Part shown: one piece after another, positions 7,911-19,436 of the stretch
How positions within the stretch are numbered: position 1 is the first letter of the stretch
How the letters are laid out: each line of letters begins with the position of its first letter
NCBI GenBank assembly: GCA_002238925.1
Contig: MPNH01000012.1
Location: forward strand, 1 to 64,000
DNA length: 64,000 nucleotides
Direction: 5' to 3'
DNA from: Spirochaetaceae bacterium bin103
GTDB lineage: Bacteria; Spirochaetota; Spirochaetia; SZUA-6; Bin103
Translations under genes and position numbers: made by a program
Notes under the pieces: model-generated
Told to the model about the DNA's origin: nothing
Seen by the model: the letters and a program-made list of their open reading frames with translations, nothing else
Database searches by the model: none

Positions 7911-10601
7911 ATGAGCGCTGCGTCACCATCCTCCGTGTACACTGGCGACCGCCTGAGCCAGATTTCGTTTCCTCTGGGCGGCATCGGCAGCGGCTGCATC
8001 GGGCTGGCCGGCAGCGGGCGGCTGATCGACTGGGAGATCTTCAACCGCCCGAACAAGGGCAGCATCAACGGCTACAGCCACTTCGCGGTCAAGGCCGAAC
8101 GCGACGGGCGGCTGCTCGACGCGCGTGTCCTGAACGGCGACCTGGCCAGCGAGCACACCGGCGAACTGACCGATGGCGCCGCCGAGCGGTTTGGCTTCGG
8201 GCCGCAGCGCGGGCGCATGGCCGGAGCGCCGCACATGGAAGAGGTCACGTTCCGCGGCGAGTTCCCGCTTGCGCACCTGACGTTTGCCAGCGCCGCGTTT
8301 CCCGGCGCCGTGGCGATGACCGCCTTCAACCCGTTCATTCCGCTCAACGACCGCGACTCCAGCATTCCCGCCGCGATGTTCGAGATCCGGGTGCGCAACA
8401 CCGACAGCGAAGCGGTGCGCTACACGGTGGCGATGTCGCTGTCCAACCCGGCCCCGGTAGGTGCCAGCCGCAACGCCTTCGAGCGCGCCGCCGGCGGTGC
8501 GGGCGCCACGGACAGCCCTGCAGCGCTCAAGCTGAGCCGCACCGGAGCGGCACCGGACGACCCCGCGCGCGGCGACCTGTGCGTGGCGACTGACGCCGGC
8601 TCCTCCGGCGCCGACGTGTGGGCGCAGGAGTGCTGGTTCCGCGGCGCCTGGTTCGACTGCCTGGAGGTGTACTGGCGCGAGTTCGCGGCCCCCGGTCCGA
8701 TGCCGGAGCGCCGCTACCGGCACGGCGAAGCGGCGGCCGGCAGAGTCCGATTCGAAACCGGCGACACCGGCACGCTGGGCGCGTCGTTCGACCTCGCGCC
8801 GGGCGCGGAGCGCGGCGTGCGCTTCGTCATCTCCTGGAACTACCCCAACTTTGCCAAGTACTGGCAGTCCCGCTCCGAGGACGAGCCGCCGGCACGCCCG
8901 CCCACCTGGAAGAACTACTACGCCACCCTGTTCGATGATTCCGCCGCCAGCGCCCGCTATGTCCTGCGGCACTGGGACCGCCTGCACGGCGACACGCTGC
9001 GCTTCAAGGAGGCGCTGTACGGCTCCAGCCTGCCGCCCGCCGCGCTGGAGGCCGCCGCCGCCAACCTGGCGGTGCTGAAGACGCCCACCTGCCTGCGCCT
9101 CACCGACGGCTCGTTCTACGGTTTCGAGGGCCTGCGCCCGGACCAGGGCTGCTGCGAAGGCTCCTGCACTCACGTCTGGAACTACGCCTACGCCCTGCCG
9201 TTCCTGTTTCCGAAGCTGGAGCGCTCGATGCGCGACCTCGACTTTACCCACAACCAGCGGCCGGACGGCGGCATGACCTTCCGCCTGCGCCTGCCGCTCG
9301 GCGACCAGCGCTCCCCGTTCCGCCCGTGCGCGGACGGCCAGTTCGGCGGCGTGATCAAGACCTACCGCGACTGGAAGATCTGCGGCGATACGAATTGGCT
9401 GCGGCGCCACTGGCCGGCGGTGAAGAAGTCGATCGAGTTCGCCTGGGCGGAGACCAACGAGGACCGCTGGGACGCCGATCGCGACGGCGTGCTGGAGGGC
9501 CGCCAGCACCATACCCTGGACATGGAGCTGTTCGGCCCCAACTCTTGGCTCACCGGGTTCTACCTCGGCGCCCTCAAGGCGGGGGCGGAGATGGCGGAGC
9601 ACCTTGACGAGGCGGACACCGCCGCGGTATACCGGCGCCTGTTCCAGCACGGCCGGCAGTGGGTGGACCGGCACCTGTTCAACGGCTCCTGGTACCATCA
9701 GCAGATCGACGTGCGCGACCGTTCGATACTGGAGCGATTCCTGCCCGCCGACCCCGACGTCATTGCCACCTACTGGAACGAGGAGGCGGGCGAAATCAAG
9801 TACCAGATTGCCGAGGGCTCGGAGATCGACCAGCTCAACGCGCAGTGGCACGCCAACTTGTGCGGTCTCGGCGACCTGTTCGACCCCGCCCAACGGCGCA
9901 CCGCGCTGCGCTCGCTGTATCGCAACAACTTCAAGAGCACCATGCGCGACTTCTTCAACGCCTGCCGCATCTACTGCATGAACGACGAATGCGGCCTGGT
10001 GATCAGCGACTGGCCGCAGGGCGCCTACCGCCCGGTGGTGCCGCTGCCGTACGCCGGCGAGACCCAGAACGGCTACGAGTACCAGGCGGCGATCCTGATG
10101 ATTCAGGAGGGGCTGGTGGATGAGGGGCTGACCGCGGTGGCGGCGATTCGCGACCGCTACGACGGCGCCCGGCGCAACCCCTGGAACGAGTTCGAGTGCG
10201 GCTCCAACTACGCCCGCTCGATGGCGGCCTGGTCGCTGATCCCGACCTTCAGCGGCTTCGAGTACGACATGGTGCACGGCATGATCGGCTTCGACCCCCT
10301 GCAGCCGGCGGCGGGCTACCGCACCATCTGGTCCCTGGACAGCGGCTGGGGCACCTTCGCCATGGCGCCGGGCCGCCTGGTGCTGACCGTGCTGGCCGGC
10401 GAGCTGACCCTGTCAAGCCTGCGCGTCCCCGCCGCCTGCGGCACCGTAACGGCCGGTGCCATTGGCAAAGCGGTGCCGCGGGACAGCGCGCCATCGCCGG
10501 CTGCTCCGGTAGCGATCACCACCGGCGGCGGCCGAACGGTGACCTTCCCGGCACCGATCACCATTTCCGCCTGCCAGCAACTTACCCTGGAGTGCGGGTA
10601 A
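7911..10601 (+). CDS. GH116 family glycosidase (GBA2/DUF608-like)
   Basis: A large protein of 896 residues with the two-domain layout of GH116: an N-terminal beta-sandwich beginning SQISFPLGGIGSGCIG and a C-terminal (alpha/alpha)6 barrel. The barrel contains DMELFGPNSW (about residue 540), matching the segment around the catalytic nucleophile region, and later DWPQGAY. Family members cleave beta-glucosides, beta-xylosides or glucosylceramide. No signal peptide, so probably cytoplasmic, acting on imported oligosaccharides. Start at ATG 7911. An oxidoreductase and an MFS carrier follow on the same strand, suggesting a sugar-use operon. Confidence 0.85.
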   Translation: MSAASPSSVYTGDRLSQISFPLGGIGSGCIGLAGSGRLIDWEIFNRPNKGSINGYSHFAVKAERDGRLLDARVLNGDLASEHTGELTDGAAERFGFGPQRGRMAGAPHMEEVTFRGEFPLAHLTFASAAFPGAVAMTAFNPFIPLNDRDSSIPAAMFEIRVRNTDSEAVRYTVAMSLSNPAPVGASRNAFERAAGGAGATDSPAALKLSRTGAAPDDPARGDLCVATDAGSSGADVWAQECWFRGAWFDCLEVYWREFAAPGPMPERRYRHGEAAAGRVRFETGDTGTLGASFDLAPGAERGVRFVISWNYPNFAKYWQSRSEDEPPARPPTWKNYYATLFDDSAASARYVLRHWDRLHGDTLRFKEALYGSSLPPAALEAAAANLAVLKTPTCLRLTDGSFYGFEGLRPDQGCCEGSCTHVWNYAYALPFLFPKLERSMRDLDFTHNQRPDGGMTFRLRLPLGDQRSPFRPCADGQFGGVIKTYRDWKICGDTNWLRRHWPAVKKSIEFAWAETNEDRWDADRDGVLEGRQHHTLDMELFGPNSWLTGFYLGALKAGAEMAEHLDEADTAAVYRRLFQHGRQWVDRHLFNGSWYHQQIDVRDRSILERFLPADPDVIATYWNEEAGEIKYQIAEGSEIDQLNAQWHANLCGLGDLFDPAQRRTALRSLYRNNFKSTMRDFFNACRIYCMNDECGLVISDWPQGAYRPVVPLPYAGETQNGYEYQAAILMIQEGLVDEGLTAVAAIRDRYDGARRNPWNEFECGSNYARSMAAWSLIPTFSGFEYDMVHGMIGFDPLQPAAGYRTIWSLDSGWGTFAMAPGRLVLTVLAGELTLSSLRVPAACGTVTAGAIGKAVPRDSAPSPAAPVAITTGGGRTVTFPAPITISACQQLTLECG

Positions 10602-10696
10602 CCGGCACGGGAACTGCCGTCGAGCGTCGCGACGCCTGCCGGGCCGCCGCGGCTGCGTCGACGCGTGGACGGGTGGCGGGTTAGGGTGGCGGCGAC

Positions 10697-11749
10697 ATGA
10701 CTGATGCCTCTGACCGCGGCCTGCCGCCTTCGCTGCCGCTCGACCTGCGCCGCGGATTGACCGATGCCGGCGACACCGCCTTCCCGCTGCGCTGGGGCAT
10801 TCTCGGCGCGGGCAGCATTTCGACTCAGTGGGTGGAGGCGCTTGCCGCCTGCCCCGGGGCCACGGTTACCGCGGTGGCGGCGCGCGACCGGGCGCGTGCG
10901 GAGCAGTTCGCGGCGCGCTTCGGCATTGCCGCGGCGTACGGCGACTACGCCGCCATGGTCGCCTCGCCGGAAGTGGATATCGTGTACGTCGGCACCGTCA
11001 ACAGCGTGCACAAGGAGCACACCCTGCTCGCCGTCGCCGCCGGAAAGCACGTGCTGTGCGAGAAACCGCTGGCCGAGAGCGCCGCCGACGCGCGCGCCAT
11101 GTACGCGGCGGCGGAAGCACAGGGCGTCATGCTGCAGGACGCCGTATGGACGCGCTTCTTCCCGGCTGTCGAACACGCCCGCACGCTGATCGAGGACGGC
11201 GCCATCGGGCAGGTGTCGCTGCTGCAGTCCGACTTCTTCGACCCGATCTACGCCGTGCAGGCGGCGCCGCTCGCGTTCGGCGCCGAAGCCCGTCCGACCG
11301 CGATCGGCGTGGCCGGCCGCAACGTGCGCGGGGCGGTGGTGGAGTACGGCCCCGACCGGTGCGCCATGCTCACCTTCCCGGCGCGGGTGAGCGAGTTTCC
11401 GGAGGTGACCGAGATTGCCGGCAGCAGGGGGCGGATTACCCTGCACCGGCCGGCGCACAGCCCGACCCGCATGTCGGTGTGGCAGGCCGCCGAGGATCAG
11501 ATCCCGTCCCTGTACGCCACCGCCAACGCACCGCTGCCGGTGCAGGCGTTCGAGTATCCACTGCCCGGCACGTTCGCCATGCAGCGCCCGCACCCCAACC
11601 AGCACGGCTTCCTGTACCAGGCGGAGGCGGTGCACCGCTGCCTGGCCGCCGGGCTGCGCGAGTGCCCGCAGTACGGCAAGCAGGAGTCGCTGCACGCCAT
11701 GGACCTGCTCACCTCCATCGCCTCGCTGTTCCGGGAACAGGATGACTAG
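10697..11749 (+). CDS. Gfo/Idh/MocA family oxidoreductase
   Basis: NAD(P)-dependent sugar or cyclitol dehydrogenase of 350 residues. The Rossmann motif GILGAGSIS begins at residue 34 and the family signature CEKPLAES lies near residue 120 with its conserved Lys. The C-terminal alpha/beta domain of the family follows. It probably oxidises a sugar released by the GH116 enzyme 95 bp upstream. Related enzymes also include trans-1,2-dihydrobenzene-1,2-diol dehydrogenases, so the substrate is open. Confidence 0.85.
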   Translation: MTDASDRGLPPSLPLDLRRGLTDAGDTAFPLRWGILGAGSISTQWVEALAACPGATVTAVAARDRARAEQFAARFGIAAAYGDYAAMVASPEVDIVYVGTVNSVHKEHTLLAVAAGKHVLCEKPLAESAADARAMYAAAEAQGVMLQDAVWTRFFPAVEHARTLIEDGAIGQVSLLQSDFFDPIYAVQAAPLAFGAEARPTAIGVAGRNVRGAVVEYGPDRCAMLTFPARVSEFPEVTEIAGSRGRITLHRPAHSPTRMSVWQAAEDQIPSLYATANAPLPVQAFEYPLPGTFAMQRPHPNQHGFLYQAEAVHRCLAAGLRECPQYGKQESLHAMDLLTSIASLFREQDD

Positions 11750-12034
11750 CAGCCCGCGGTGCAGCCCGGCGGCGCACCGAAAGCGGCGAGACGCCCGGCT
11801 GGCAACGAACGACGAACCAGCATATCAGGGCGCCTGTGAGCGAGTTTCGCCACGAGCTACCAGGCCGCCAGCCCCCGCACCGGCCGCGGGTCCGCCGTCG
11901 GCGCCCGCGCCGCTCCCCTGACCGGCGCCCGGCCTCCCGGACCGCTGGGGCGCGCCGCCCTTCTGCTGCGCGACGGGCCCTTCCGGCGCCTCCTGCTGGC
12001 GGCGGCGCTGTTCTACATCGTCCGCACCGGCGAG
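11750..12034. other. Region before MFS gene, start of transporter unresolved
   Basis: The coding frame of the MFS transporter is open from 11840 and already reads as transmembrane sequence (FRRLLLAAALFYIVRTGE) before the first usable start at 12035. Only CTG codons occur in that stretch. Either translation starts at an unusual codon, or a frameshift separates it from a GTG at 11836 in another frame. The rest of the stretch is low-complexity G/C. Confidence 0.4.
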
Positions 12035-13183
12035 TTGGCGGTGCTCGGCTGGCTGATGTTCGACCTTACCGGGTCGCCGTCGCGCGTGGCGCTGGTCGGC
12101 GTGGTGCGGATGACGCCGCTGTTGCTGTTCGGGCTCGGCATCGGCGCCGTGGTGGACCGTGCCTCCAAGCGGCGCCTGGTCGCCCTCGCGCACACGCTCG
12201 TGCTGGCCGCCATCGCCTCCGTGGTGGTGGCCACCGCGGCCGGCGCCGCCACTCCGCTGCACCTCTACGTGGCGGTGTTCGCGAGCGGCATCGGCTTCGC
12301 CGCCGACTTCTCGGCACACCGCGCGCTGATGGCGCACCTAGTGCCGCGCTCCGCACTCGGCACGGTGGCCGCCCTGGACACCACCACGCTCACCGGCAGC
12401 TACCTGCTCGGCCCCTCGCTGGCCGGGCTGGCCATCGGCACACTCGGCTATACGGGCGCGTATGCGCTGCTGCTGGTCCTGGTCGGCGGCTCGCTGGCCC
12501 TGGTGCTCGGCGTGCCGCGCGACGCACCCGGCGGACCGCCGGCGCGGCGGCTGCGCCTGTTGCAGGCGTTGCGCGCGGTTGCCGCCAACCGCACCGTGCT
12601 GGCCGTGCTGCTGATCACCATGGTCATGAACGCCTGCGCCTTTCCCTACCAGTTCATGCTGCCGGTGATCGCGCGCCAGGAACTGGCTGTCGGGCCGGTC
12701 GCCTACGGCCTGCTCGGCAGCGCCGCCGGGCTGGGCGCCCTGTTCAGCGCGCTCGCCGCCGGCGCGGTGCCGCCGCGGCTGGCCGGGCGCGTGTTCAGCG
12801 GCGGCTCCCTGCTGCTGCTGTGCTGCATCGTCGTATTCGCGCTGTCACGCAGCTACCCGCTGTCGATCGCCGTCCTGTTCGTGGGCGGCTTCGGCTTCGC
12901 CTCCTTCGCAGTGCTGCAGACCTCCGTAGTGCTGCAGGGTACGGATCCGGAGCTGCGCGGGCGCGCCCTCGGCGCCGTGACCCTCGGCATCGGCTCACAG
13001 CCGTTCGGGGCGCTCGCCCTCGGCGGGCTGGCAGAGGCGGCCGGTGCGCCGCTGGCGGTGGCCGCCATGGGCAGCCTCGGGCTCGTCCTGGTGCTCGCCG
13101 TGGTGGTGGCGCTGCGCCTCTGGAGCCCGCCGCCACCCGACCGCAACCGGGATCCGGTTGCCGGACACCGGGCAGGCCCGTAG
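12035..13183 (+). CDS. Major facilitator superfamily transporter
   Basis: At least 382 residues and about 11-12 hydrophobic helices. The inter-helix 2/3 loop carries a MFS-A-like motif (GAVVDRASKRRLV). Typical of the MFS_3/enterobactin-exporter-like group of small-molecule efflux or uptake carriers. TTG at 12035 is the first common start codon, but helix 1 seems to begin about 20 codons upstream in the same frame, so the true N-terminus is longer. Lies between the Gfo/Idh oxidoreductase and a creatininase-family gene on the same strand with short gaps, so probably the same operon. Substrate not predictable. Confidence 0.75.
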   Translation: MAVLGWLMFDLTGSPSRVALVGVVRMTPLLLFGLGIGAVVDRASKRRLVALAHTLVLAAIASVVVATAAGAATPLHLYVAVFASGIGFAADFSAHRALMAHLVPRSALGTVAALDTTTLTGSYLLGPSLAGLAIGTLGYTGAYALLLVLVGGSLALVLGVPRDAPGGPPARRLRLLQALRAVAANRTVLAVLLITMVMNACAFPYQFMLPVIARQELAVGPVAYGLLGSAAGLGALFSALAAGAVPPRLAGRVFSGGSLLLLCCIVVFALSRSYPLSIAVLFVGGFGFASFAVLQTSVVLQGTDPELRGRALGAVTLGIGSQPFGALALGGLAEAAGAPLAVAAMGSLGLVLVLAVVVALRLWSPPPPDRNRDPVAGHRAGP

Positions 13184-13192
13184 GATGGCGGC

Positions 13193-13969
13193 GTGATTGT
13201 ACGGCTGGAGGATCTTTCCCGTGAGCGCATCGGCGAGCTGGCTCCGCACCGCCTGGCGGTATTGCCCACGGCGTCGATCGAGCAGCACGGCCCCCACCTG
13301 CCGGTCGGCGTGGATACGTTCCTGTGCGAGGCGGTGGTGATCGGCGCCGCTCAACGGGCGGCAAGCGAGATCGTGGTGGCGCCCACCCTGCGCTACGGCG
13401 ACTCGGCGCATCACTTGCCGTTCCCGGGCGTGCTGACGCTGTCCAGTGGCAGCTACGTCGCCGCCGTCGGCGAGCTGTGCGATTCGCTGTACCGCTCCGG
13501 CTTCCGGCGCCTGGCGGTGATCAACGGCCACGGCGGCAACGACGCCGGCAACGAGATTGCCACCCGCGACCTCGTGCACGGCACCGGCCGCGCCGAACGC
13601 GCCGTTACCGTGAGCGCCGCCGCCTACTGGGACATCGCGCGCGCCGCCCTGGTGGCGGAGACCGACCTGACCGATTCCCTGATTCCCGGGCACGCCGGCC
13701 GCTTCGAGACCGCGCTGATGATGGCGGTCCGCCCGGAACTGGTGAACCAGGAGGCCCTCGCCGGTATCGGTGAGGGCGGCGACAATGCCGGCGGGCGGTT
13801 TCGTGCAGTCCCCGGCGCGTCGTCCCGCGTACGCGCCGCCGGCGGCTGGCAGGAAGGCGGCGGCTACACCGACCAGCCGGCCCTGGCCGAAGCCGCTGCC
13901 GGCGCCCGCTACCTGGAAGTGATCACCCGCGAGGTGGCCGCCTTCCTGGACGCGCTCGCCACCCGCTGA
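13193..13969 (+). CDS. Creatininase family metalloamidase
   Basis: 258 residues with the creatininase binuclear metal ligands: Glu30 and His32 in SIEQHGPHLP, Asp41, the loop NGHGGN near 112-117, and a Glu in GHAGRFETA. Family members open cyclic amides (creatinine, and intermediates of riboflavin/F420 and mycofactocin pathways). Starts at GTG 13193, 9 bp after the transporter stop. It may hydrolyse what the MFS protein imports. Confidence 0.82.
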   Translation: MIVRLEDLSRERIGELAPHRLAVLPTASIEQHGPHLPVGVDTFLCEAVVIGAAQRAASEIVVAPTLRYGDSAHHLPFPGVLTLSSGSYVAAVGELCDSLYRSGFRRLAVINGHGGNDAGNEIATRDLVHGTGRAERAVTVSAAAYWDIARAALVAETDLTDSLIPGHAGRFETALMMAVRPELVNQEALAGIGEGGDNAGGRFRAVPGASSRVRAAGGWQEGGGYTDQPALAEAAAGARYLEVITREVAAFLDALATR

Positions 13970-13989
13970 CTGTTCCGAAGGAGGTCATC

Positions 13990-15830
<1,841 letters not shown>

Positions 15831-15834
<4 letters not shown>

Positions 15835-16022
15835 ACAAGCACGAAGATCCACTCACTCCCGAACAGATCGCCGCCGTTCCCGACAGCGCCATCGACTTCA
15901 GTGAAGTACCGGAGTTGGACGAGGACTTCTGGCGGGAAGCGGACCTGATCCCGCCCGACCGGACCGAACCGACCCAGCGAGGCCCCCACCCCAACGAGCA
16001 CCGCGCGCCTTCCGGCGGCTGA
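15831..16022 (+). CDS. Small protein resembling the N-terminus of a DUF4415/BrnA antitoxin
   Basis: A 63-residue ORF whose ATG overlaps the GH2 stop codon. The central segment IDFSEVPELDEDFWREADL matches what I know of the N-terminal half of DUF4415/BrnA-type antitoxins. In that family a ribbon-helix-helix DNA-binding half follows; here it is replaced by a Pro/Arg-rich tail. No BrnT-like toxin is next to it. It may be a truncated antitoxin relic or a short protein kept through coupling to the glycosidase. Function uncertain. Confidence 0.5.
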
Positions 16023-16115
16023 CAACGGGAGGTACCACGCTGCCTCGGCGAGCCGCGCGCACACGGCGACGGCTGCCCATCCCCAAAGATGCGCGCTGTT
16101 GCGCGAAGGGTTCCG

Positions 16116-17741
16116 TCAGCGTTCGGTGCCGGTCTGCCGTAGTGCGGCGTTCACGGCGAAGCGGGTGCCGGTGGCGGCGTCGGGAAGCGCGTTCCGCAGC
16201 GCCTGCTGCGCCGTGCCGGTACCGATCCGGCCCAGGGCGGTGGCCGCGTAGAAGCTGACGTAGCGTTCGTCGCGACGCAGCATCTCCGCCAGCGCGGGAA
16301 CGGCCTCGCCGGCCGCGGGTCCGGCGAGCTTGCTCAGCGCGATGGCGGCATTGCGGCGCACGACGTGCTCGCCATCCTGCAGGGCCGCCAGCAATCCGGA
16401 TAGCACGCCGCCGCCGGCGCTGCCGATCGTGCCAAGCGCCTCCAGCGCATTCCGGCGCACCCACGTGCTGTCGTCGCCGAGCATACGCAGCAGCTCCGGT
16501 ACCGCCGGCCGCGCCCGCGCGCCGATGTTGCCGAGCGCAGCGGCCGCCGCCGCGCGCACGGACCACTCGCCATCGCCGAGCGCCGCGCTCAGGGCCGCCA
16601 CGGCCGGCGCGCCCACCGCGCTCAGCGCGTGCACTGCATACAGGTCGCTCGGATTGCCGCCCGCCGGGTTGGCCTGCGACCGGCCTGCGTTGAGCCGCCG
16701 GCGCGCGGGCGCTTCCTCGCGCAGGACTTCGACCAGCGCCGGCACCGCCGCGGCGCCCATCGCGGCCAATGCATAGGCGGCGCGCAGACACACCGCCTCA
16801 TCGTTTCCGAGTAGGGCCGCCAGCAGCGTAGGCAGCGACCCGTCCGCCGGCACGTCCGGCACCGTGTCGAAGCGCTCGCGCCCGCACAGCCAGTTCCACA
16901 CAGCCTTCGAAAGCGCCGGGTTGGCGTCGCCCGGATCGGCGCGCCAGCGCGCGGCGGCGCTGTTCCAGGAGGGGCCGGCCGCCGGCTCCCGCATGCGGGT
17001 GAACTGGAACTTGAGCATGTAGCGCATCCGGTCGCTGCGGTTCGCCGTGGCCCGATGCCAGGTGTCGAAGTTGACCAGGTTCACGGTGCCCGCCTTGCCG
17101 CACAGCGGCAGTTCGCCGTGCTCGGCAAGGCGCGCTCTCTCGCCGTCCAGCCGGCGTGCGGTCTTGCGCACCGCCTCCGGATCGTGATCCGCCAGCCGGC
17201 TCGACTCGACGGTCATGTTGCGCGATAGTTCCAGCTCCTCGGCGGTGCGCGCGAGATCGTTGTCGTGCACGGTATTGAAGCACTGGCGGCGCGGCAGGAT
17301 CGCGGTCGGCCCCATGTCGGCGGTCACGTCCTGCGGGTAGTAGAACGCCATCACCCAGCGGAACCGGTGGTGCCGCACGTTCTGGTCGCCCACGTAGTCG
17401 TCTTTGTGCCAATGCTGCCCATCCGCCCCCGGCCCCAGGTCGTGGCAGTGGCGATGCGGGTGGATGGCGTAGTGCGGGCCAAGCAGACTGGTCAGCGCGC
17501 CGCGCACGGCGGGCGCCGCGAACACCTGCCCGATTTCCGGAACCTGCGGCAGAATATCGTCGCCCGGATTGCCGTTCCGGGCCAGCACGGTGCCGATCCG
17601 GTCCCGGATCCGGTCGTGGACGCTTGCCGGAAGTTGCGCCTGGACCTGGAGATAGCCGTCGACGATGAAGCGTCGCATCGCGGCGTCGTCAAGTAGACAG
17701 GTCCGATCCACCGTGGTAGCGTGCCGAGCTAGGCTGGCCAT
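16116..17741 (-). CDS. PhyH-family dioxygenase fused to a HEAT-repeat domain
   Basis: 541 residues from ATG 17741. Residues 1 to about 290 are a phytanoyl-CoA dioxygenase domain with the iron motif HKDD (near residue 114) and a distal His in NFDTWHRATANRSDRMRY. Residues about 300-541 are a run of five to six HEAT/PBS-lyase-like repeats, each of the form (A)VPxLxxxL.D.....R..AA.ALG.IG. The HEAT part usually binds proteins or flexible ligands, so the enzyme may be recruited to a macromolecular partner. It is divergent from the next PhyH gene, with only about 65 bp between their starts. Confidence 0.8.
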   Translation of the reverse strand: MASLARHATTVDRTCLLDDAAMRRFIVDGYLQVQAQLPASVHDRIRDRIGTVLARNGNPGDDILPQVPEIGQVFAAPAVRGALTSLLGPHYAIHPHRHCHDLGPGADGQHWHKDDYVGDQNVRHHRFRWVMAFYYPQDVTADMGPTAILPRRQCFNTVHDNDLARTAEELELSRNMTVESSRLADHDPEAVRKTARRLDGERARLAEHGELPLCGKAGTVNLVNFDTWHRATANRSDRMRYMLKFQFTRMREPAAGPSWNSAAARWRADPGDANPALSKAVWNWLCGRERFDTVPDVPADGSLPTLLAALLGNDEAVCLRAAYALAAMGAAAVPALVEVLREEAPARRRLNAGRSQANPAGGNPSDLYAVHALSAVGAPAVAALSAALGDGEWSVRAAAAAALGNIGARARPAVPELLRMLGDDSTWVRRNALEALGTIGSAGGGVLSGLLAALQDGEHVVRRNAAIALSKLAGPAAGEAVPALAEMLRRDERYVSFYAATALGRIGTGTAQQALRNALPDAATGTRFAVNAALRQTGTER

Positions 17742-17806
17742 TGTCAAACACGACCGACGCCACCCGCAATTCCCCGCCGCGCCTGTCGGGTGAAGGAGCG
17801 CTGCAT

Positions 17807-18523
17807 ATGCGAGGTCCCACCGAGGCCCAGACCAGGCAGTGGCAGGAAGATGGGTTCCTGGTGTTCCCCGGCGCCATCGCGGGCGAACAGTTGCAGCGCC
17901 TGCAGCGCGCCTTCGACCACTGGGCCGAGCGCTGCAAGGCGGACTGGCTCGACCGCATCGACCGCGGTGAGCAGGCGGCCACCTACTACGACATCCCCGA
18001 CCCGTTGGACAAGGACGAGATCTTTATCGACATCGTCGATCACCCCAGCTATTTCGGCTGCCTCAGCGAGTTCACCGGCGGGCAGCCGATTGTCCTGGCC
18101 GAACAGGTGCGCACGGTGCCGCCGTGGCCGTTCAGCTACACGAGTTGGCATCCCGACGTGCCGCACAGCAACCCGCTGCACATCAAGGTGCAGATCTACG
18201 TCAACGACGTCGCCCCCGGCCGCGGCGAGTTCGCCTTCGTGCCGGGCAGCCACAAGCGCTCGGCGGGGCCGTACACCCGGCCGCTGCGCCAGGAGAGCAT
18301 GCCGGGATACCGCACCTTCACCGGCGCGGCCGGCACCGCGGTCATGTTCAACGCGCGCGGCTGGCATGCCGCCATGGACAACCACGGCGGCACGCCGCGC
18401 AAGTCGATCATCCTGATCTACGAGCAGCGTACCGCCGGGCGCGTCGATGCGGGCACCTTCTCCTCCATAGCGCACCTGTGCACCACCCCGGAACGGCGCC
18501 GGCTGTTCAGCCTGGAGCAGTAG
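17807..18523 (+). CDS. Phytanoyl-CoA dioxygenase (PhyH) family protein
   Basis: 238 residues. The iron ligands are visible as HPD (in TSWHPDVPH, near residue 113) and a distal His in RGWHAAMDNHGG. ATG 17807 was chosen because GAAGGAG lies 8-9 bases upstream; a longer TTG start at 17741 would overlap the divergent promoter region. Its stop is followed 8 bp later by the amidohydrolase GTG, so the two probably form an operon and act on consecutive steps of one small-molecule pathway. Confidence 0.82.
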   Translation: MRGPTEAQTRQWQEDGFLVFPGAIAGEQLQRLQRAFDHWAERCKADWLDRIDRGEQAATYYDIPDPLDKDEIFIDIVDHPSYFGCLSEFTGGQPIVLAEQVRTVPPWPFSYTSWHPDVPHSNPLHIKVQIYVNDVAPGRGEFAFVPGSHKRSAGPYTRPLRQESMPGYRTFTGAAGTAVMFNARGWHAAMDNHGGTPRKSIILIYEQRTAGRVDAGTFSSIAHLCTTPERRRLFSLEQ

Positions 18524-18531
18524 GAACAGCC

Positions 18532-19434
18532 GTGCCGCGCATCGATGCCCACGCCCACGTGTTCGCGAAGCCATCGGCGCAGTTTCCGCGCGCGGTGGAC
18601 GAGGACTGCCCCGCCGGCCGCGAGGAGCCGGTCGGGAAACTGCTGGAGGCCATGCACGCCAATCGGATCGGTCAGGCGGTCCTGGTGCAGATCGGCGGCG
18701 CCGAGGTGGCGCAGCACGCCTACCTGCTGCACTGTCTGCGCGAGCACCGCGACCGGTTCCGGGGCATCGGGCTGATCCCGCCCGGCGACCCCGAACCGGA
18801 ACGCCACATGGACCGGCTGGCCGCGGAGCCCGGCATCATCGGATTCCGCCTGTTCACGGTCGGCGGCCCGCGCGACCCGTTCGCGCCGATCGACGTGCGG
18901 CGGTTCGCCACCTACCGCATCTGGAAGCACGCCGCCGCCAAGGACTACGTGATCTGGCTGTACGCCCGCGCCCGCGATGCGCACCTGATCCCCTACCTGC
19001 TGGAACAATTCCCGCAGGTGCGCGTGGTCGTGAACCACCTCGGCATCTGCCCCGGCGCCGGCGCCGCCTCCCGCGACGACCGCGGCCGCCCGCGCATCGC
19101 CACCCCCACGTACAACCCGGCATTCCACACCACCTACCGGCTCAACCGCTACGAGAACGTGGTCGTGAAGCTGTCCGGTCAGCCCGCGTTCAGCCGCGAG
19201 CAGTACCCCTACCGCGACCTCGCCCGCTGGCACCACAACCTGTTTGAAGCCTACGGCCCGGGCCGCCTGATGTGGGGCAGCGATTTCCCCTGGAACCTCG
19301 CCGACCCCGGTTACGCACGCCTCACCAGCGTGGTCCGCGAATTGCTGCCCGGCCTGTCCGAAGCCGACCACGCCGCCATCATGGGCGCCAACGCCCGCCG
19401 CTTCCTGCGCTTCCCGTCACCCAACACCGACTAA
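18532..19434 (+). CDS. TIM-barrel amidohydrolase family protein
   Basis: About 300 residues of the amidohydrolase_2 (PF04909-type) family: N-terminal metal motif DAHAHVF, NHLGI in the middle and WGSDFPWN near the C-terminus with the catalytic Asp. Relatives hydrolyse lactones or decarboxylate aromatic acids, for example 2-pyrone-4,6-dicarboxylate lactonase. GTG at 18532 places the DAHAH motif at the very start, as is normal. Directly downstream of a PhyH gene. Confidence 0.82.
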   Translation: MPRIDAHAHVFAKPSAQFPRAVDEDCPAGREEPVGKLLEAMHANRIGQAVLVQIGGAEVAQHAYLLHCLREHRDRFRGIGLIPPGDPEPERHMDRLAAEPGIIGFRLFTVGGPRDPFAPIDVRRFATYRIWKHAAAKDYVIWLYARARDAHLIPYLLEQFPQVRVVVNHLGICPGAGAASRDDRGRPRIATPTYNPAFHTTYRLNRYENVVVKLSGQPAFSREQYPYRDLARWHHNLFEAYGPGRLMWGSDFPWNLADPGYARLTSVVRELLPGLSEADHAAIMGANARRFLRFPSPNTD

Positions 19435-19436
19435 GA

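Noticed and set aside
7923-10277. 784-codon frame opposite GH116
   Set aside because: Antisense shadow of the glycosidase; no recognisable domain.
11836-13224. Frame 462 codons long starting at GTG 11836
   Set aside because: Highly Arg-rich, no transmembrane pattern; the MFS protein is in another frame.
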